This document shows positions 9,130-17,086 of a DNA stretch of 32,204 bases, in pieces. The position numbers and the translations under genes are program-made. The notes beneath the pieces are model-generated. The model was given only the letters and a program-made list of their open reading frames with translations, was not told the origin of the DNA and searched no databases. Within the stretch, counting starts at the first letter, position 1. Each line of letters starts with the position of its first letter. Source of the DNA: Candidatus Saccharimonadota bacterium (GTDB lineage: Bacteria; Patescibacteriota; Saccharimonadia; Saccharimonadales; UBA10212); the NCBI GenBank assembly GCA_016234585.1, contig JACRBB010000008.1:1-32204 (forward strand), read 5' to 3'.

Positions 9130-10207
9130 CAATACCGGAATTGGCGTCAACAGATACGACCTGGCCATTTTTTAGAACTTTAGTAGCGTTTTTGGTGCCT
9201 ACGATGCAGGGTTTTTTAAGCTCCCGTGCAACAATTGCGGCGTGGGACAATATGCCGCCTTGATCGGTCACAATGGCCACGGCTTTTTGCATCAGCGGAA
9301 CATAGTTTGGAGTGGTTACTTTGCAAACCAGCACGGCCCCGTCAGGGAAGTCTTTATTGATATTTCCAGGATCCACAATACATACTGGTCCCTCGGCTTT
9401 TCCTGGGCTGCCCACCAGGCCCTTAACACCTACTTTCTTGCTCGGAGCTTCTATAGCTAAGTCTTCGTACAATTTTCCTAAGGCCAGGTTGTAATCTATA
9501 AACCAAGTGCCCAAAGAAGATTCGGTAGTTTCTAGGTATCCTTCCAGATAATCATTTATAAAATGTGCTCCAAGCTCCTTTTTTAACCTATTCTGCGTGG
9601 ATTTATCTGGAATGTGTATATATTTCGCGATAGATTTAAGATGTTCTAGGGCCGTGGGATTTTCTGGGTAAATCATCCAGTTTTTGTAATCATAACGAAA
9701 AACATGTGGTGAAGTATCGTGGTGAAATCCTTGGGTCAACTGATGGTGTCCACCCCATATAATTTCACCCTGTATGCCGTATTTATTAACCACAAAAATA
9801 GTTGCCCATTTGTAGTCTGGCGGATGGGCTATGAAGTCTGCAAGGTACTTGGATGGATCGACATCCTGCTCCAAAAACCAGGCGTAGGCGTCTTTGACCG
9901 ATTTACCACGCATCCTTAGCTTGGGCAGGTCGTCTTGTTTTGGCAGTAACCGTAGGGCGCACAACTCACTGCCGTGTTCGTTTAGGTATGCCCTAAACTT
10001 CTTATTATCTTCAGCTAAATCAGAGGCTTCAAACTGAATAGTCATTTCAATGGGTAAATCAATTATCTGACCAAGAATACTTAGACGTTTACGTTTATCG
10101 TTATCCTCGCGCCTTAACGCTTCCGTGTCTTTATGGCCAATATCCTCAAACCACTCAGTTAGGGATTTCTGAGTTTTAAGTAATTCTGCTAAATTATCAT
10201 CTGCCAT
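9107..10207 (-). CDS. PEP-utilising enzyme, mobile (swivelling) domain protein
   Basis: C-terminal VTTPNYVPLMQKAVAIVTDQGGILSHAAIVARELKKPCIVGTKNAT, with the phospho-His motif GGxxSHAA. Confidence 0.85.
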   Translation of the reverse strand: MADDNLAELLKTQKSLTEWFEDIGHKDTEALRREDNDKRKRLSILGQIIDLPIEMTIQFEASDLAEDNKKFRAYLNEHGSELCALRLLPKQDDLPKLRMRGKSVKDAYAWFLEQDVDPSKYLADFIAHPPDYKWATIFVVNKYGIQGEIIWGGHHQLTQGFHHDTSPHVFRYDYKNWMIYPENPTALEHLKSIAKYIHIPDKSTQNRLKKELGAHFINDYLEGYLETTESSLGTWFIDYNLALGKLYEDLAIEAPSKKVGVKGLVGSPGKAEGPVCIVDPGNINKDFPDGAVLVCKVTTPNYVPLMQKAVAIVTDQGGILSHAAIVARELKKPCIVGTKNATKVLKNGQVVSVDANSGIVNMKPGG

Positions 10208-10217
10208 TAAATATATT

Positions 10218-10964
10218 TTATCCTAAAGTTGTTATCGGGCGGCTTTGTAATATGTGCAACTTCTTGTCGGCTATGGCCCACTCAATATCAACTGGAAAAC
10301 CAAAGAATTTTTCTATCTTTATAACTTGCTTTGCTATATTAATGATCTCAAGCTTCTTAAGTATGGTTTTTCTACCGGAAAGCGCTGCATCTATTATGGC
10401 GATAGTCTGTTTATCGATTACATGCGTATCAGGACTTGTGATACCTGATACAAGTCCCTCTCCTAGGCCATATATAGACTCTATTATCATGTGCTTTTTA
10501 TTCTGGGTAACTGGATGGACAGAAAAGGCAACTCCTGCCACTTTACTTGGGATCATTCTTTGAATTATTACTGCCACGCCACCGCTTTTTAATCCTTGTT
10601 CTTTGGCGTAAGCTATAGCTCTTGCAGATTGAGCAGATGCCCAACAATTTTTGATGTTTTCGATCAGGTTATCTCTATTTGTGTTTAAAAAAGTATCAAA
10701 CTGTCCAGCCCATGCTGTATTTTTGCCGTCTTCGGCTACTGCACTGGAGCGGACCGCTACGTATGGGCTACCCAACTTATCAAATGCCTTTAATATGCTG
10801 TCCCTAAGAGAGCTAGTCATATTAGCTTTAGTCTCTGTCGTAACTATAAAACCCTCTGGTATGTTAAACCCAGCCTTAATCATTTTTGACAAAGCCAATC
10901 CCTTTCCTCCTATAGACTCTAGGGAGAGACTACTATTTAAGTCTACAACCTCTGACGTAGCCAT
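10218..10964 (-). CDS. PEP synthase/PPDK N-terminal ATP-grasp domain protein
   Basis: SIGGKGLALSKMIKAGFNIPEGFIVTTE, VRSSAVAEDGKNTAWAGQFDTFLN, C-terminus LHILQSRPITTL. Confidence 0.88.
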   Translation of the reverse strand: MATSEVVDLNSSLSLESIGGKGLALSKMIKAGFNIPEGFIVTTETKANMTSSLRDSILKAFDKLGSPYVAVRSSAVAEDGKNTAWAGQFDTFLNTNRDNLIENIKNCWASAQSARAIAYAKEQGLKSGGVAVIIQRMIPSKVAGVAFSVHPVTQNKKHMIIESIYGLGEGLVSGITSPDTHVIDKQTIAIIDAALSGRKTILKKLEIINIAKQVIKIEKFFGFPVDIEWAIADKKLHILQSRPITTLG

Positions 10965-11027
10965 AAATATAGCATACCAGGCATGTTTATATTGCTAATA
11001 AATACTATTTATGTTCTAATTATACTA

Positions 11028-11519
11028 ATGTCTGAAGTTCTTAAAGATCAAACAGGCGCAAAAGCGCTTATACCTCACCCTGGCTATAAGATACCTTGCT
11101 ATCTTTTCTTGGAGCGTGCTCAATCAAGCAGCAACAGAGTAGGCAGGATAGATATACCTGGCGGGCGGCGTAATGACACGGATCAATCTATACTTGGTGG
11201 TCTCGAAAGGGAGGTTGATGAAGAAACAGGCCTACAAATAGTAACTCACGGGAACTTAAGACCACACCAGATATATCAACAAACTATAGAAAGACGTCCA
11301 CAATACCCCAATGTGAATAGGTTCACTTTTTTAGCTAACGTAGTTGAAGTAAGACCAGTTGAATTGTCCGAAGAGCATGAGAGATCGTTTTGGCTGCCAA
11401 GGCATGAAGTCTTGCAAGAGGATCTGGATGATAGCCTTCGAGAGTTAATGGAATCTAGTACTCTCTCAAGGGTAGAGAATTATATGCAGCACTTGGGGCT
11501 ATTGCAATTAGTACGTTAA
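11028..11519 (+). CDS. NUDIX hydrolase
   Basis: IDIPGGRRNDTDQSILGGLEREVDEETGLQI. ATG at 11028 (MSEVLKDQTG) preferred over 10983. Confidence 0.8.
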   Translation: MSEVLKDQTGAKALIPHPGYKIPCYLFLERAQSSSNRVGRIDIPGGRRNDTDQSILGGLEREVDEETGLQIVTHGNLRPHQIYQQTIERRPQYPNVNRFTFLANVVEVRPVELSEEHERSFWLPRHEVLQEDLDDSLRELMESSTLSRVENYMQHLGLLQLVR

Positions 11520-11561
11520 TATGATATTATAATATTAATTACCTTTAGGGAAGGAGTTGTT

Positions 11562-12125
11562 ATGAACAGATATATCGTTGCTTTTGCCGGATTTATGATA
11601 TTAGTAATCGCTTTGCTAATAATTATTTTTAGTGGTGGCGGTAAAAAACCCTCAACTCCAACCACCCCTGTTAAAACTCTGCCGGACTACTCAACTACCA
11701 CGGCTGCAGTGAGTATGACCGTTGACGGTCGAGTCACTGGTGAAGATACTCACCGGGCTATCCGTGTGACCGTAGATCGCTTTCAGCGCAAGGTGGATAT
11801 ACTCGGCGGCTACAGCGGCAACATCGTAGAGACACACAGTTTCGCCAATACTCAGACGGCTTACGATGTGTTTTTGCGTGCTATCAATGGCGCAGGCTTC
11901 ACCACCAAAAGTACCAGATACAAGACTACGGACGACCGCGGCAAATGTCCACTGGGCTTTCGCTACATATTTGAGCTTAACGACAGCGGCGATCAAGTGT
12001 CCCGGCTATGGTCTTCCAGCTGTAACGGGCTAGGCACTTTGGGCGTCAACTCCGGCCCGCTTCAATCGCTATTCAAAGCCCAAATAACAGATTACAACAA
12101 GCTTACCACCAAAGTCGTTTTGTAA
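11562..12125 (+). CDS. Hypothetical membrane-anchored protein
   Basis: GGAAGGAG SD; N-terminal transmembrane segment followed by a soluble domain. Confidence 0.65.
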   Translation: MNRYIVAFAGFMILVIALLIIIFSGGGKKPSTPTTPVKTLPDYSTTTAAVSMTVDGRVTGEDTHRAIRVTVDRFQRKVDILGGYSGNIVETHSFANTQTAYDVFLRAINGAGFTTKSTRYKTTDDRGKCPLGFRYIFELNDSGDQVSRLWSSSCNGLGTLGVNSGPLQSLFKAQITDYNKLTTKVVL

Positions 12126-12146
12126 GCTCTGCTATAGTAGCAGGGA

Positions 12147-12719
12147 ATGATTAAAGCAGTTATCTTCGACTTCTTCGGAGTGTTGGTTACCGAGGGATTT
12201 AAACTCTTTTGTGATACTTATTTTCCTGACGATAAAGCTAGAAGAAGTCAGGCCCTAGAGCTCGTTCGCAGCCACGATGCTGGAAGGATATCCAAGGCCC
12301 AGTATGTTACTGGTTTGGCGACGCTTGCTGGTGTTAGTGAGAAAGTAGTCCACGACCACATGAGTGGTAACCAACCGAACCAGACACTACTTAGCTACAT
12401 AAAGAACGAGCTAAAACTAAAGTATAAAGTCGGAATTCTTTCTAATTCTGGCGACAACTATGTCACTCAAATTCTAAATCCAGAAGACGTAAAACTTTTT
12501 GATGATGTAATTTTGTCTTACCGGTATGGGGTAACAAAGCCACAGGCAGAGCTCTTTGAGCTGGCGGCTCGGCGCCTTGGTGTTTTAGCCCAGGATTGTG
12601 TATTTATAGATGACGCTTCGAGGTATTGCGATGCCGCCAAGGCTGTGGGGATGAAGGCTATCTGGTACCGAGATTTTCCGCAGATGAAGTTGGAGCTGGA
12701 AAAAATCCTAGCCGCCTGA
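12147..12719 (+). CDS. HAD-superfamily hydrolase
   Basis: MIKAVIFDFFGVLV, LSNSGDN, TKPQAELFELAARRLGV, CVFIDDASRYCDAAKAVGM. Confidence 0.88.
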   Translation: MIKAVIFDFFGVLVTEGFKLFCDTYFPDDKARRSQALELVRSHDAGRISKAQYVTGLATLAGVSEKVVHDHMSGNQPNQTLLSYIKNELKLKYKVGILSNSGDNYVTQILNPEDVKLFDDVILSYRYGVTKPQAELFELAARRLGVLAQDCVFIDDASRYCDAAKAVGMKAIWYRDFPQMKLELEKILAA

Positions 12720-12953
12720 GCCGGTTCTAATGACTAGGCGCTTGGTAATGCCACAAGCATCCAGCAAACTTTGTCTTTCCAGATGAATAGTGGCTGCCAA
12801 GGCCGAATCCCGCACACTGATAATTACGGCGTCACGCTGCAGTTTCACGTAACTTTTACTCTTATAGCGGCGTTCGATATAAGCGCGGATGGTCGTGATC
12901 TCACTTGGCGGGGTGAAGTCTTTATTACCTAAAATCTCTTGAATACTATCCAT
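12708..12953 (-). CDS. Small conserved-looking hypothetical protein
   Basis: MDSIQEILGNKDFTPPSEITTIRAYIERRYKSKSYVKLQRDAVIISVRDSALAATIHLERQSLLDACGITKRLVIRTGSGG. The listed N-terminus upstream of this Met overlaps mutM and is not credible. Possible DciA/DUF721-like fold is a guess. Confidence 0.55.
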   Translation of the reverse strand: MDSIQEILGNKDFTPPSEITTIRAYIERRYKSKSYVKLQRDAVIISVRDSALAATIHLERQSLLDACGITKRLVIRTGSGG

Positions 12954-12975
12954 TAAGCCCAAGTATAATGGGAGT

Positions 12976-13854
12976 ATGCCAGAACTTCCAGAGGTAGAAA
13001 TTATTCGGGTAGGTCTTGCCAAGCTGCTGCCTGGCCGTGTAGTTAAAGATGTCTGGCACGACCATCCTAAGTCGTTCCCTAATTCGCCTTCAGACGTCGC
13101 CAAATTCTTGCTGCGAGCTAAAGTAACTGATGTGCGGCGGCGCGCCAAAGTGTTGATTATTGAGCTGTCGAGTAACTACTCACTGGTAATCCACCTGAAA
13201 ATGACCGGCCAATTGGTTTTTGATGGCAAAGAGCGATTTGGAGCGGGGCATCCTAACAAGTCGCTAGTAGGCGATCTGCCAGACAAGTCCACGCGCGTTT
13301 TAATAGATTTTACGGATGGCTCCAGGCTCTTTTTTAACGACCAGCGAAAGTTTGGCTGGATGCGATTGCTGCCGACCACCCAGGTACCGGAAATTAATTT
13401 TTTTAAAGAGGTCGGGCCTGAGCCGCTGGAAGATGATTTTACGGCTGCCAAGTTCATCGAGGTCTTGAGCCGACGAAAAAACAGTAACATTAAAGCCGTT
13501 TTGCTGGACCAGACAGTTTTGGCAGGGGTTGGCAATATTTACGCCGACGAGTCATTGTTTATGGCCAAGATTCATCCTCTGACCCCTGTTAGTAAAATAT
13601 CGCGTACTAAGCTTGTGGCGCTACATAACGACCTTCGTGAGGTACTAAGACTTAGCATAGAAAAAGGTGGAAGCACCGACCGCAACTACGTGGATGCCGA
13701 AGGTAAAAAAGGCAGTTACCTAAGTTTTGCGCAGGTGTTTAGGCGCGAAGGTCAGCCGTGCCCGCGTTGCGGAACTATAATAAAAAAAATAAGAGTCGCC
13801 GGACGTGGCACTCACATTTGCCCGTATTGCCAAAAACCTCCACGCAAAGCATGA
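12976..13854 (+). CDS. mutM: Formamidopyrimidine-DNA glycosylase
   Basis: MPELPEVEIIRVGL N-terminus, HLKMTGQL, QTVLAGVGNIYADE, C-terminal zinc finger CPRCG...CPYCQ. Confidence 0.97.
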   Translation: MPELPEVEIIRVGLAKLLPGRVVKDVWHDHPKSFPNSPSDVAKFLLRAKVTDVRRRAKVLIIELSSNYSLVIHLKMTGQLVFDGKERFGAGHPNKSLVGDLPDKSTRVLIDFTDGSRLFFNDQRKFGWMRLLPTTQVPEINFFKEVGPEPLEDDFTAAKFIEVLSRRKNSNIKAVLLDQTVLAGVGNIYADESLFMAKIHPLTPVSKISRTKLVALHNDLREVLRLSIEKGGSTDRNYVDAEGKKGSYLSFAQVFRREGQPCPRCGTIIKKIRVAGRGTHICPYCQKPPRKA

Positions 13855-13896
13855 GCAATTTTCCATTCACCCTTCACCCTTTACAATACTTTTACC

Positions 13897-14265
13897 ATGA
13901 GCCCTGAACCATTAAAGCTTGATGTCAGAACCGTAAATTTTAGCAGGGAAGTTATTACATTTTGCAAAGCGGAGAAAGTAACACTTGTAAGTCGGCCCTT
14001 AATAAATCAACTAGTACGCTCTGCCACAAGCATTGGGGCGAATTATGCAGAGGCAAATAACGCTGCTTCACGAGTAGACTTCAGAAGTAAGATATTCATT
14101 GCAAAGAAAGAAACAGCGGAAACGGAATATTGGTTAACACTACTGAGTGATGTAACGAACGATAAAGACACGTGCAACAAACTAACACAAGAATGCCACT
14201 ATCTATTGATGACATTTCAAAAAATAATCAATACACTAAATAAAGGGAAAACGGCTAAGGTATAG
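13897..14265 (+). CDS. Four-helix-bundle protein (23S rRNA IVS / S23 family)
   Basis: LINQLVRSATSIGANYAEANNAASRVDFRSKIFIAKKETAETEYWLTLL is the family signature. Confidence 0.9.
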   Translation: MSPEPLKLDVRTVNFSREVITFCKAEKVTLVSRPLINQLVRSATSIGANYAEANNAASRVDFRSKIFIAKKETAETEYWLTLLSDVTNDKDTCNKLTQECHYLLMTFQKIINTLNKGKTAKV

Positions 14266-14289
14266 AAAAAGGTAAAAGGAAAAGCGTGA

Positions 14290-15204
14290 ATGTTGGTTAG
14301 CCTGGTTGGTAGTAATTCGTTTGGTTTGAAGCGGCGACTAGACGAGTTGGCGCGAGCATTTGTGGCTGAGCATGGTGAGCTGGCGCTAGAAAAAATAGAC
14401 GCTGAGTCGGCGAGTGAAAATCAGATTTTGGATGCGGTTCAGAGCTTGCCTTTTCTGGCTGATAGGAAGCTGGTTGTGGTCCGTGGTCTTTCTGGTAACA
14501 AGCTCATGGCAGAACAAATTGAACAAATAATTGATGCAATTTCGGATGGTACTGACTTGATTTTTCATGAACCGTCCATAGACAAGCGCACGAGCTTTTT
14601 TAAAGTGTTAAAAAACAAAACCCAACTTGAGGAATTTAATGAATTGGACGCCCGCAGCCTAGCGGCTTGGCTGGTAGATGAGGTCAAAAATCGTGGCGGT
14701 GAGCTAAGTTATGCCGACGCTAATTATTTGGTTGAGCGGCTTGGCACCAACCAACAGATGTTGGCCAGCGAGCTGGATAAATTGCTTACGTACGAGCCAA
14801 AAATTTCCCGGATTTCTATTGACCTTCTAACCGAACTGGCGCCCCAAAGCAAGGTCTTCGATCTTTTAGACGCCGCTTTTTCCGGCAATAAAAAGCGGGC
14901 TTTGAAACTATATGAGCAGCAGCGCGCCCAAAAAGTAGAACCGCAACTAATTATTGGTATGGTGGCTTGGCAGCTGCAGCTTATTGCCTTGGCGAAGAAC
15001 GGCAGTAAGCGTACGCCAGCCCAAATAGCCGCCGATTCCGGCATGAAACCCTACCCGATAGAAAAGGCCAGGGGGCTGGCTAACAGGCTGAGCAGTGACG
15101 AGCTTAAAGGCCTGGTTGCCGAGGCTCTGGATATCGATTATAAGAGTAAAACAACGCCCCTAGATCTAGACGAAGCCCTAAAAACTTACATAGTAAGTCT
15201 TTAA
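14290..15204 (+). CDS. holA: DNA polymerase III subunit delta
   Basis: MLVSLVGSNSFGLKRRLDELARAF, LPFLADRKLVVVRGL, QMLASELDKLLTY, VFDLLDAAFSGNKKRALKLYEQ. Confidence 0.85.
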   Translation: MLVSLVGSNSFGLKRRLDELARAFVAEHGELALEKIDAESASENQILDAVQSLPFLADRKLVVVRGLSGNKLMAEQIEQIIDAISDGTDLIFHEPSIDKRTSFFKVLKNKTQLEEFNELDARSLAAWLVDEVKNRGGELSYADANYLVERLGTNQQMLASELDKLLTYEPKISRISIDLLTELAPQSKVFDLLDAAFSGNKKRALKLYEQQRAQKVEPQLIIGMVAWQLQLIALAKNGSKRTPAQIAADSGMKPYPIEKARGLANRLSSDELKGLVAEALDIDYKSKTTPLDLDEALKTYIVSL

Positions 15205-15208
15205 ATAA

Positions 15209-15595
15209 TTATTTCTTAGTGGCAGGTTTCTTTGTTGCGGTGGTTTTTTTGACCACTGGCTTTTTGGCCGGAGCCTTTTTGGCAGCTGGTTTTGCTGTAA
15301 CCGTCTTCTTTGGAGCGGCTTTACCGGGCTTAACGCCAGCAGCCTTGACTCTTGCCGAGACTTGAGACTTTTGGCGGGCGGCTTTATTGCGGTGGATCAC
15401 ATCTTTTTTAGCAGCTGTATCAATAGCGCTTATAACAGCTCGCTCGGCTTTAGCTATCTCTGCGGTTTTACCTTCAGACAGGGCTTTAGTAAAAGCCTTT
15501 AAAGAGTCTCGCAGGTTTCGCTTGGTGCGAGCGTTGCGGGATTTAGCCTTGGCAGCTACTTTTACGCGTTTACGGGCCGATTTGATTATGGGCAT
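15209..15595 (-). CDS. rpsT: Ribosomal protein S20 with Lys/Ala/Pro-rich C-terminal tail
   Basis: MPIIKSARKRVKVAAKAKSRNARTKRNLRDSLKAF, AVISAIDTAAKKDVIHRNKAARQKSQVS. Confidence 0.93.
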   Translation of the reverse strand: MPIIKSARKRVKVAAKAKSRNARTKRNLRDSLKAFTKALSEGKTAEIAKAERAVISAIDTAAKKDVIHRNKAARQKSQVSARVKAAGVKPGKAAPKKTVTAKPAAKKAPAKKPVVKKTTATKKPATKK

Positions 15596-15708
15596 TAAAT
15601 TTCCTCTGGTTAACTCTTATAAGATGTTAGATACAGATAAAGACTATAGCGTGACCACCCCTTTTTGTCAAAAGGGGATGAGCCTACTTTGTAAAGTGGC
15701 CAAACGTA

Positions 15709-15761
15709 TTCATACTTTTGTACCGCCAAAAGTATGCAAAAGCTCTCGGACTGCTACCTCA
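15709..15761 (+). repeat. Inverted repeat copy A flanking a GC-rich cassette
   Basis: TTCATACTTTTGTACCGCCAAAAGTATGCAAAAGCTCTCGGACTGCTACCTCA matches the reverse complement of 16914-16966 at 50/53 positions. Confidence 0.92.
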
Positions 15762-15777
15762 ACTTGGCGCATCTGCT

Positions 15778-15873
15778 GTGAAAAACAGGCTTGCTCGAGA
15801 ACTCCTCCTAAATATGCCCCCAGCATATTTACTCGTCTAACAGCTCTCACACTCAAAGGCGCCTATTTTTCAC
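15778..15873 (+). other. Structured region (possible RNA element)
   Basis: Outer stem GTGAAAAACAGGC / GCCTATTTTTCAC and inner hairpin AAATATGC-CCCCA-GCATATTT. Confidence 0.5.
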
Positions 15874-15987
15874 GATCATCTGCCCAGGCCGAGCTAGATG
15901 TCCGAATATAAAACAAGCTACTTAACTACTGCATCTACTCAGGTGAGTTGCACATGCTTGGTAACGGTCATCTAGGCCTAAACATGC

Positions 15988-16016
15988 TTGCTAGTTTAGC
16001 GTTTTTATTGTATTAT
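15988..16016 (+). promoter_or_regulatory. Promoter of the GC-rich orphan gene
   Basis: TTGCTA-N17-TATTAT. Confidence 0.6.
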
Positions 16017-16051
16017 TTGTTGGTTCGATCCTTCCCAAAAAGGAGAGCCGA

Positions 16052-16649
16052 GATGCTCAAGCGGTTTATCCGCGTACACCAGAATCCTTGGGACCACACG
16101 GTCCCGGACGACCAGCTGACCGGGCTCATTCTCGCCGTCGCCGACAGGCGTGCCGAGCATGTTGCCAGGCAGTTCGATGCCGGCATCTACGCCCGCGACA
16201 GCCTGGCTCTGGCCATCCTCAACCCCGCCGCGCCCTTGTGGCAGCCGAGCAGCGAGACGCTGCTGGCAACCATCGCCATCGGGCCGGAGGGCGAACGATT
16301 CGTCGCAAACGCCATCGCCAAGGCCGTCGAGCACCGTGATCACGGTCTGCCCGGCGGTTACGGAGTCTACGTCGACCTGACCCAGTCGGCCGACGGCGAC
16401 TTCTGCTACGGCTACTCGACCCAGGTCGATGGTACCATCGGCGGTGCCAGCGGCCAGACGGAGCTTCAGGATGCCTGCGAGGCGGGCCACGCGCTCGTCA
16501 CGTTCAACTACTACATCCGTGAGGCCCGCAAGAAGTGGGCCGAGATGCGCGAGGCACACCCGCACTGGTTCTGCAACCTCGATGAGCCGGGCGAGCTGTA
16601 CTCGGAGATGGCGAACCGCCCTGGAGAGATCTACGACGGCTTCCGCTGA
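16052..16649 (+). CDS. Orphan GC-rich protein
   Basis: AAGGAG SD before the ATG at 16052 (MLKRFIRVHQNPWDH...). GC about 65-73% in two 60-nt lines counted, well above neighbouring genes. Downstream hairpin. Confidence 0.75.
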
Positions 16650-16668
16650 CTCGCACGAAGGATCGAAC

Positions 16669-16692
16669 CCGGGGTGCGTTCACGCACCCCGG
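16669..16692 (+). terminator. Strong hairpin after the orphan gene
   Basis: Perfect 10-bp stem CCGGGGTGCG-TTCA-CGCACCCCGG; no clear U-tract directly after. Confidence 0.55.
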
Positions 16693-16693
16693 T

Positions 16694-16736
16694 CGATTCC
16701 AAAGTTTACAAAGAATGATTGTAGGTTTTGGAATCG
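16694..16736. other. Hairpin CGATTCCAAA / TTTGGAATCG
   Basis: Perfect 10-bp inverted repeat. Confidence 0.55.
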
Positions 16737-16803
16737 CAATTACCCATACGTCTGATGTAGTTAAGCTCGGGCGTCTGCCGAGCCCTGATTAGATGTTGTT
16801 TTT

Positions 16804-16893
16804 AAAATAAGTGTCCTTAGGTGGCTTTGGCTGTTTGACGCAGGATTCATCCACTGGATGAATCCTAAGGAGTTCCAAAGCCAAACTTATTTT
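16804..16893. other. Multi-stem structured element
   Basis: Nested stems AAAATAAGT/ACTTATTTT, GGCTTTGG/CCAAAGCC and apical AGGATTCATCCA-C-TGGATGAATCCT. Confidence 0.65.
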
Positions 16894-16913
16894 TAACAAT
16901 CAGCTACTCACGG

Positions 16914-16966
16914 TGAGGTAGCAGCCCGAGAGCTTTTGCATACTTTTGGCGGCACAAAAGTATGGA
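16914..16966 (-). repeat. Inverted repeat copy B flanking the GC-rich cassette
   Basis: Reverse complement of copy A at 50/53 positions; also holds the hairpin CATACTTTTG / CAAAAGTATG. Confidence 0.92.
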
Positions 16967-17086
16967 TTATTTGGTTCTTTGGAAAAGAACTTTTGAACAG
17001 GAGTAAAAACTCTTGCGTTGCCGATATGGTTATGGTAATCTGGCGACAGAAGTTATTAAAACCAAAAAAATCCTAAAAATATATAC

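Noticed and set aside
12954-13148. N-terminal part of the listed 146-aa minus ORF
   Set aside because: Overlaps mutM; only the portion from the internal Met (12953) looks like real protein.
16005-16565. 186-aa minus-strand ORF opposite the GC-rich orphan gene
   Set aside because: A shadow ORF is expected from high GC; the plus-strand ORF has promoter, SD and downstream hairpin.
16088-16755. Plus-strand ORFs 16088-16339, 16150-16380 and 16429-16755
   Set aside because: Alternative frames of the GC-rich gene with Arg/Pro-rich artefactual composition.
16650-17086. tRNA, RNase P RNA, tmRNA or SRP RNA in the structured spacer
   Set aside because: None of the conserved sequence cores of these RNAs was recognised; only generic stems are visible.
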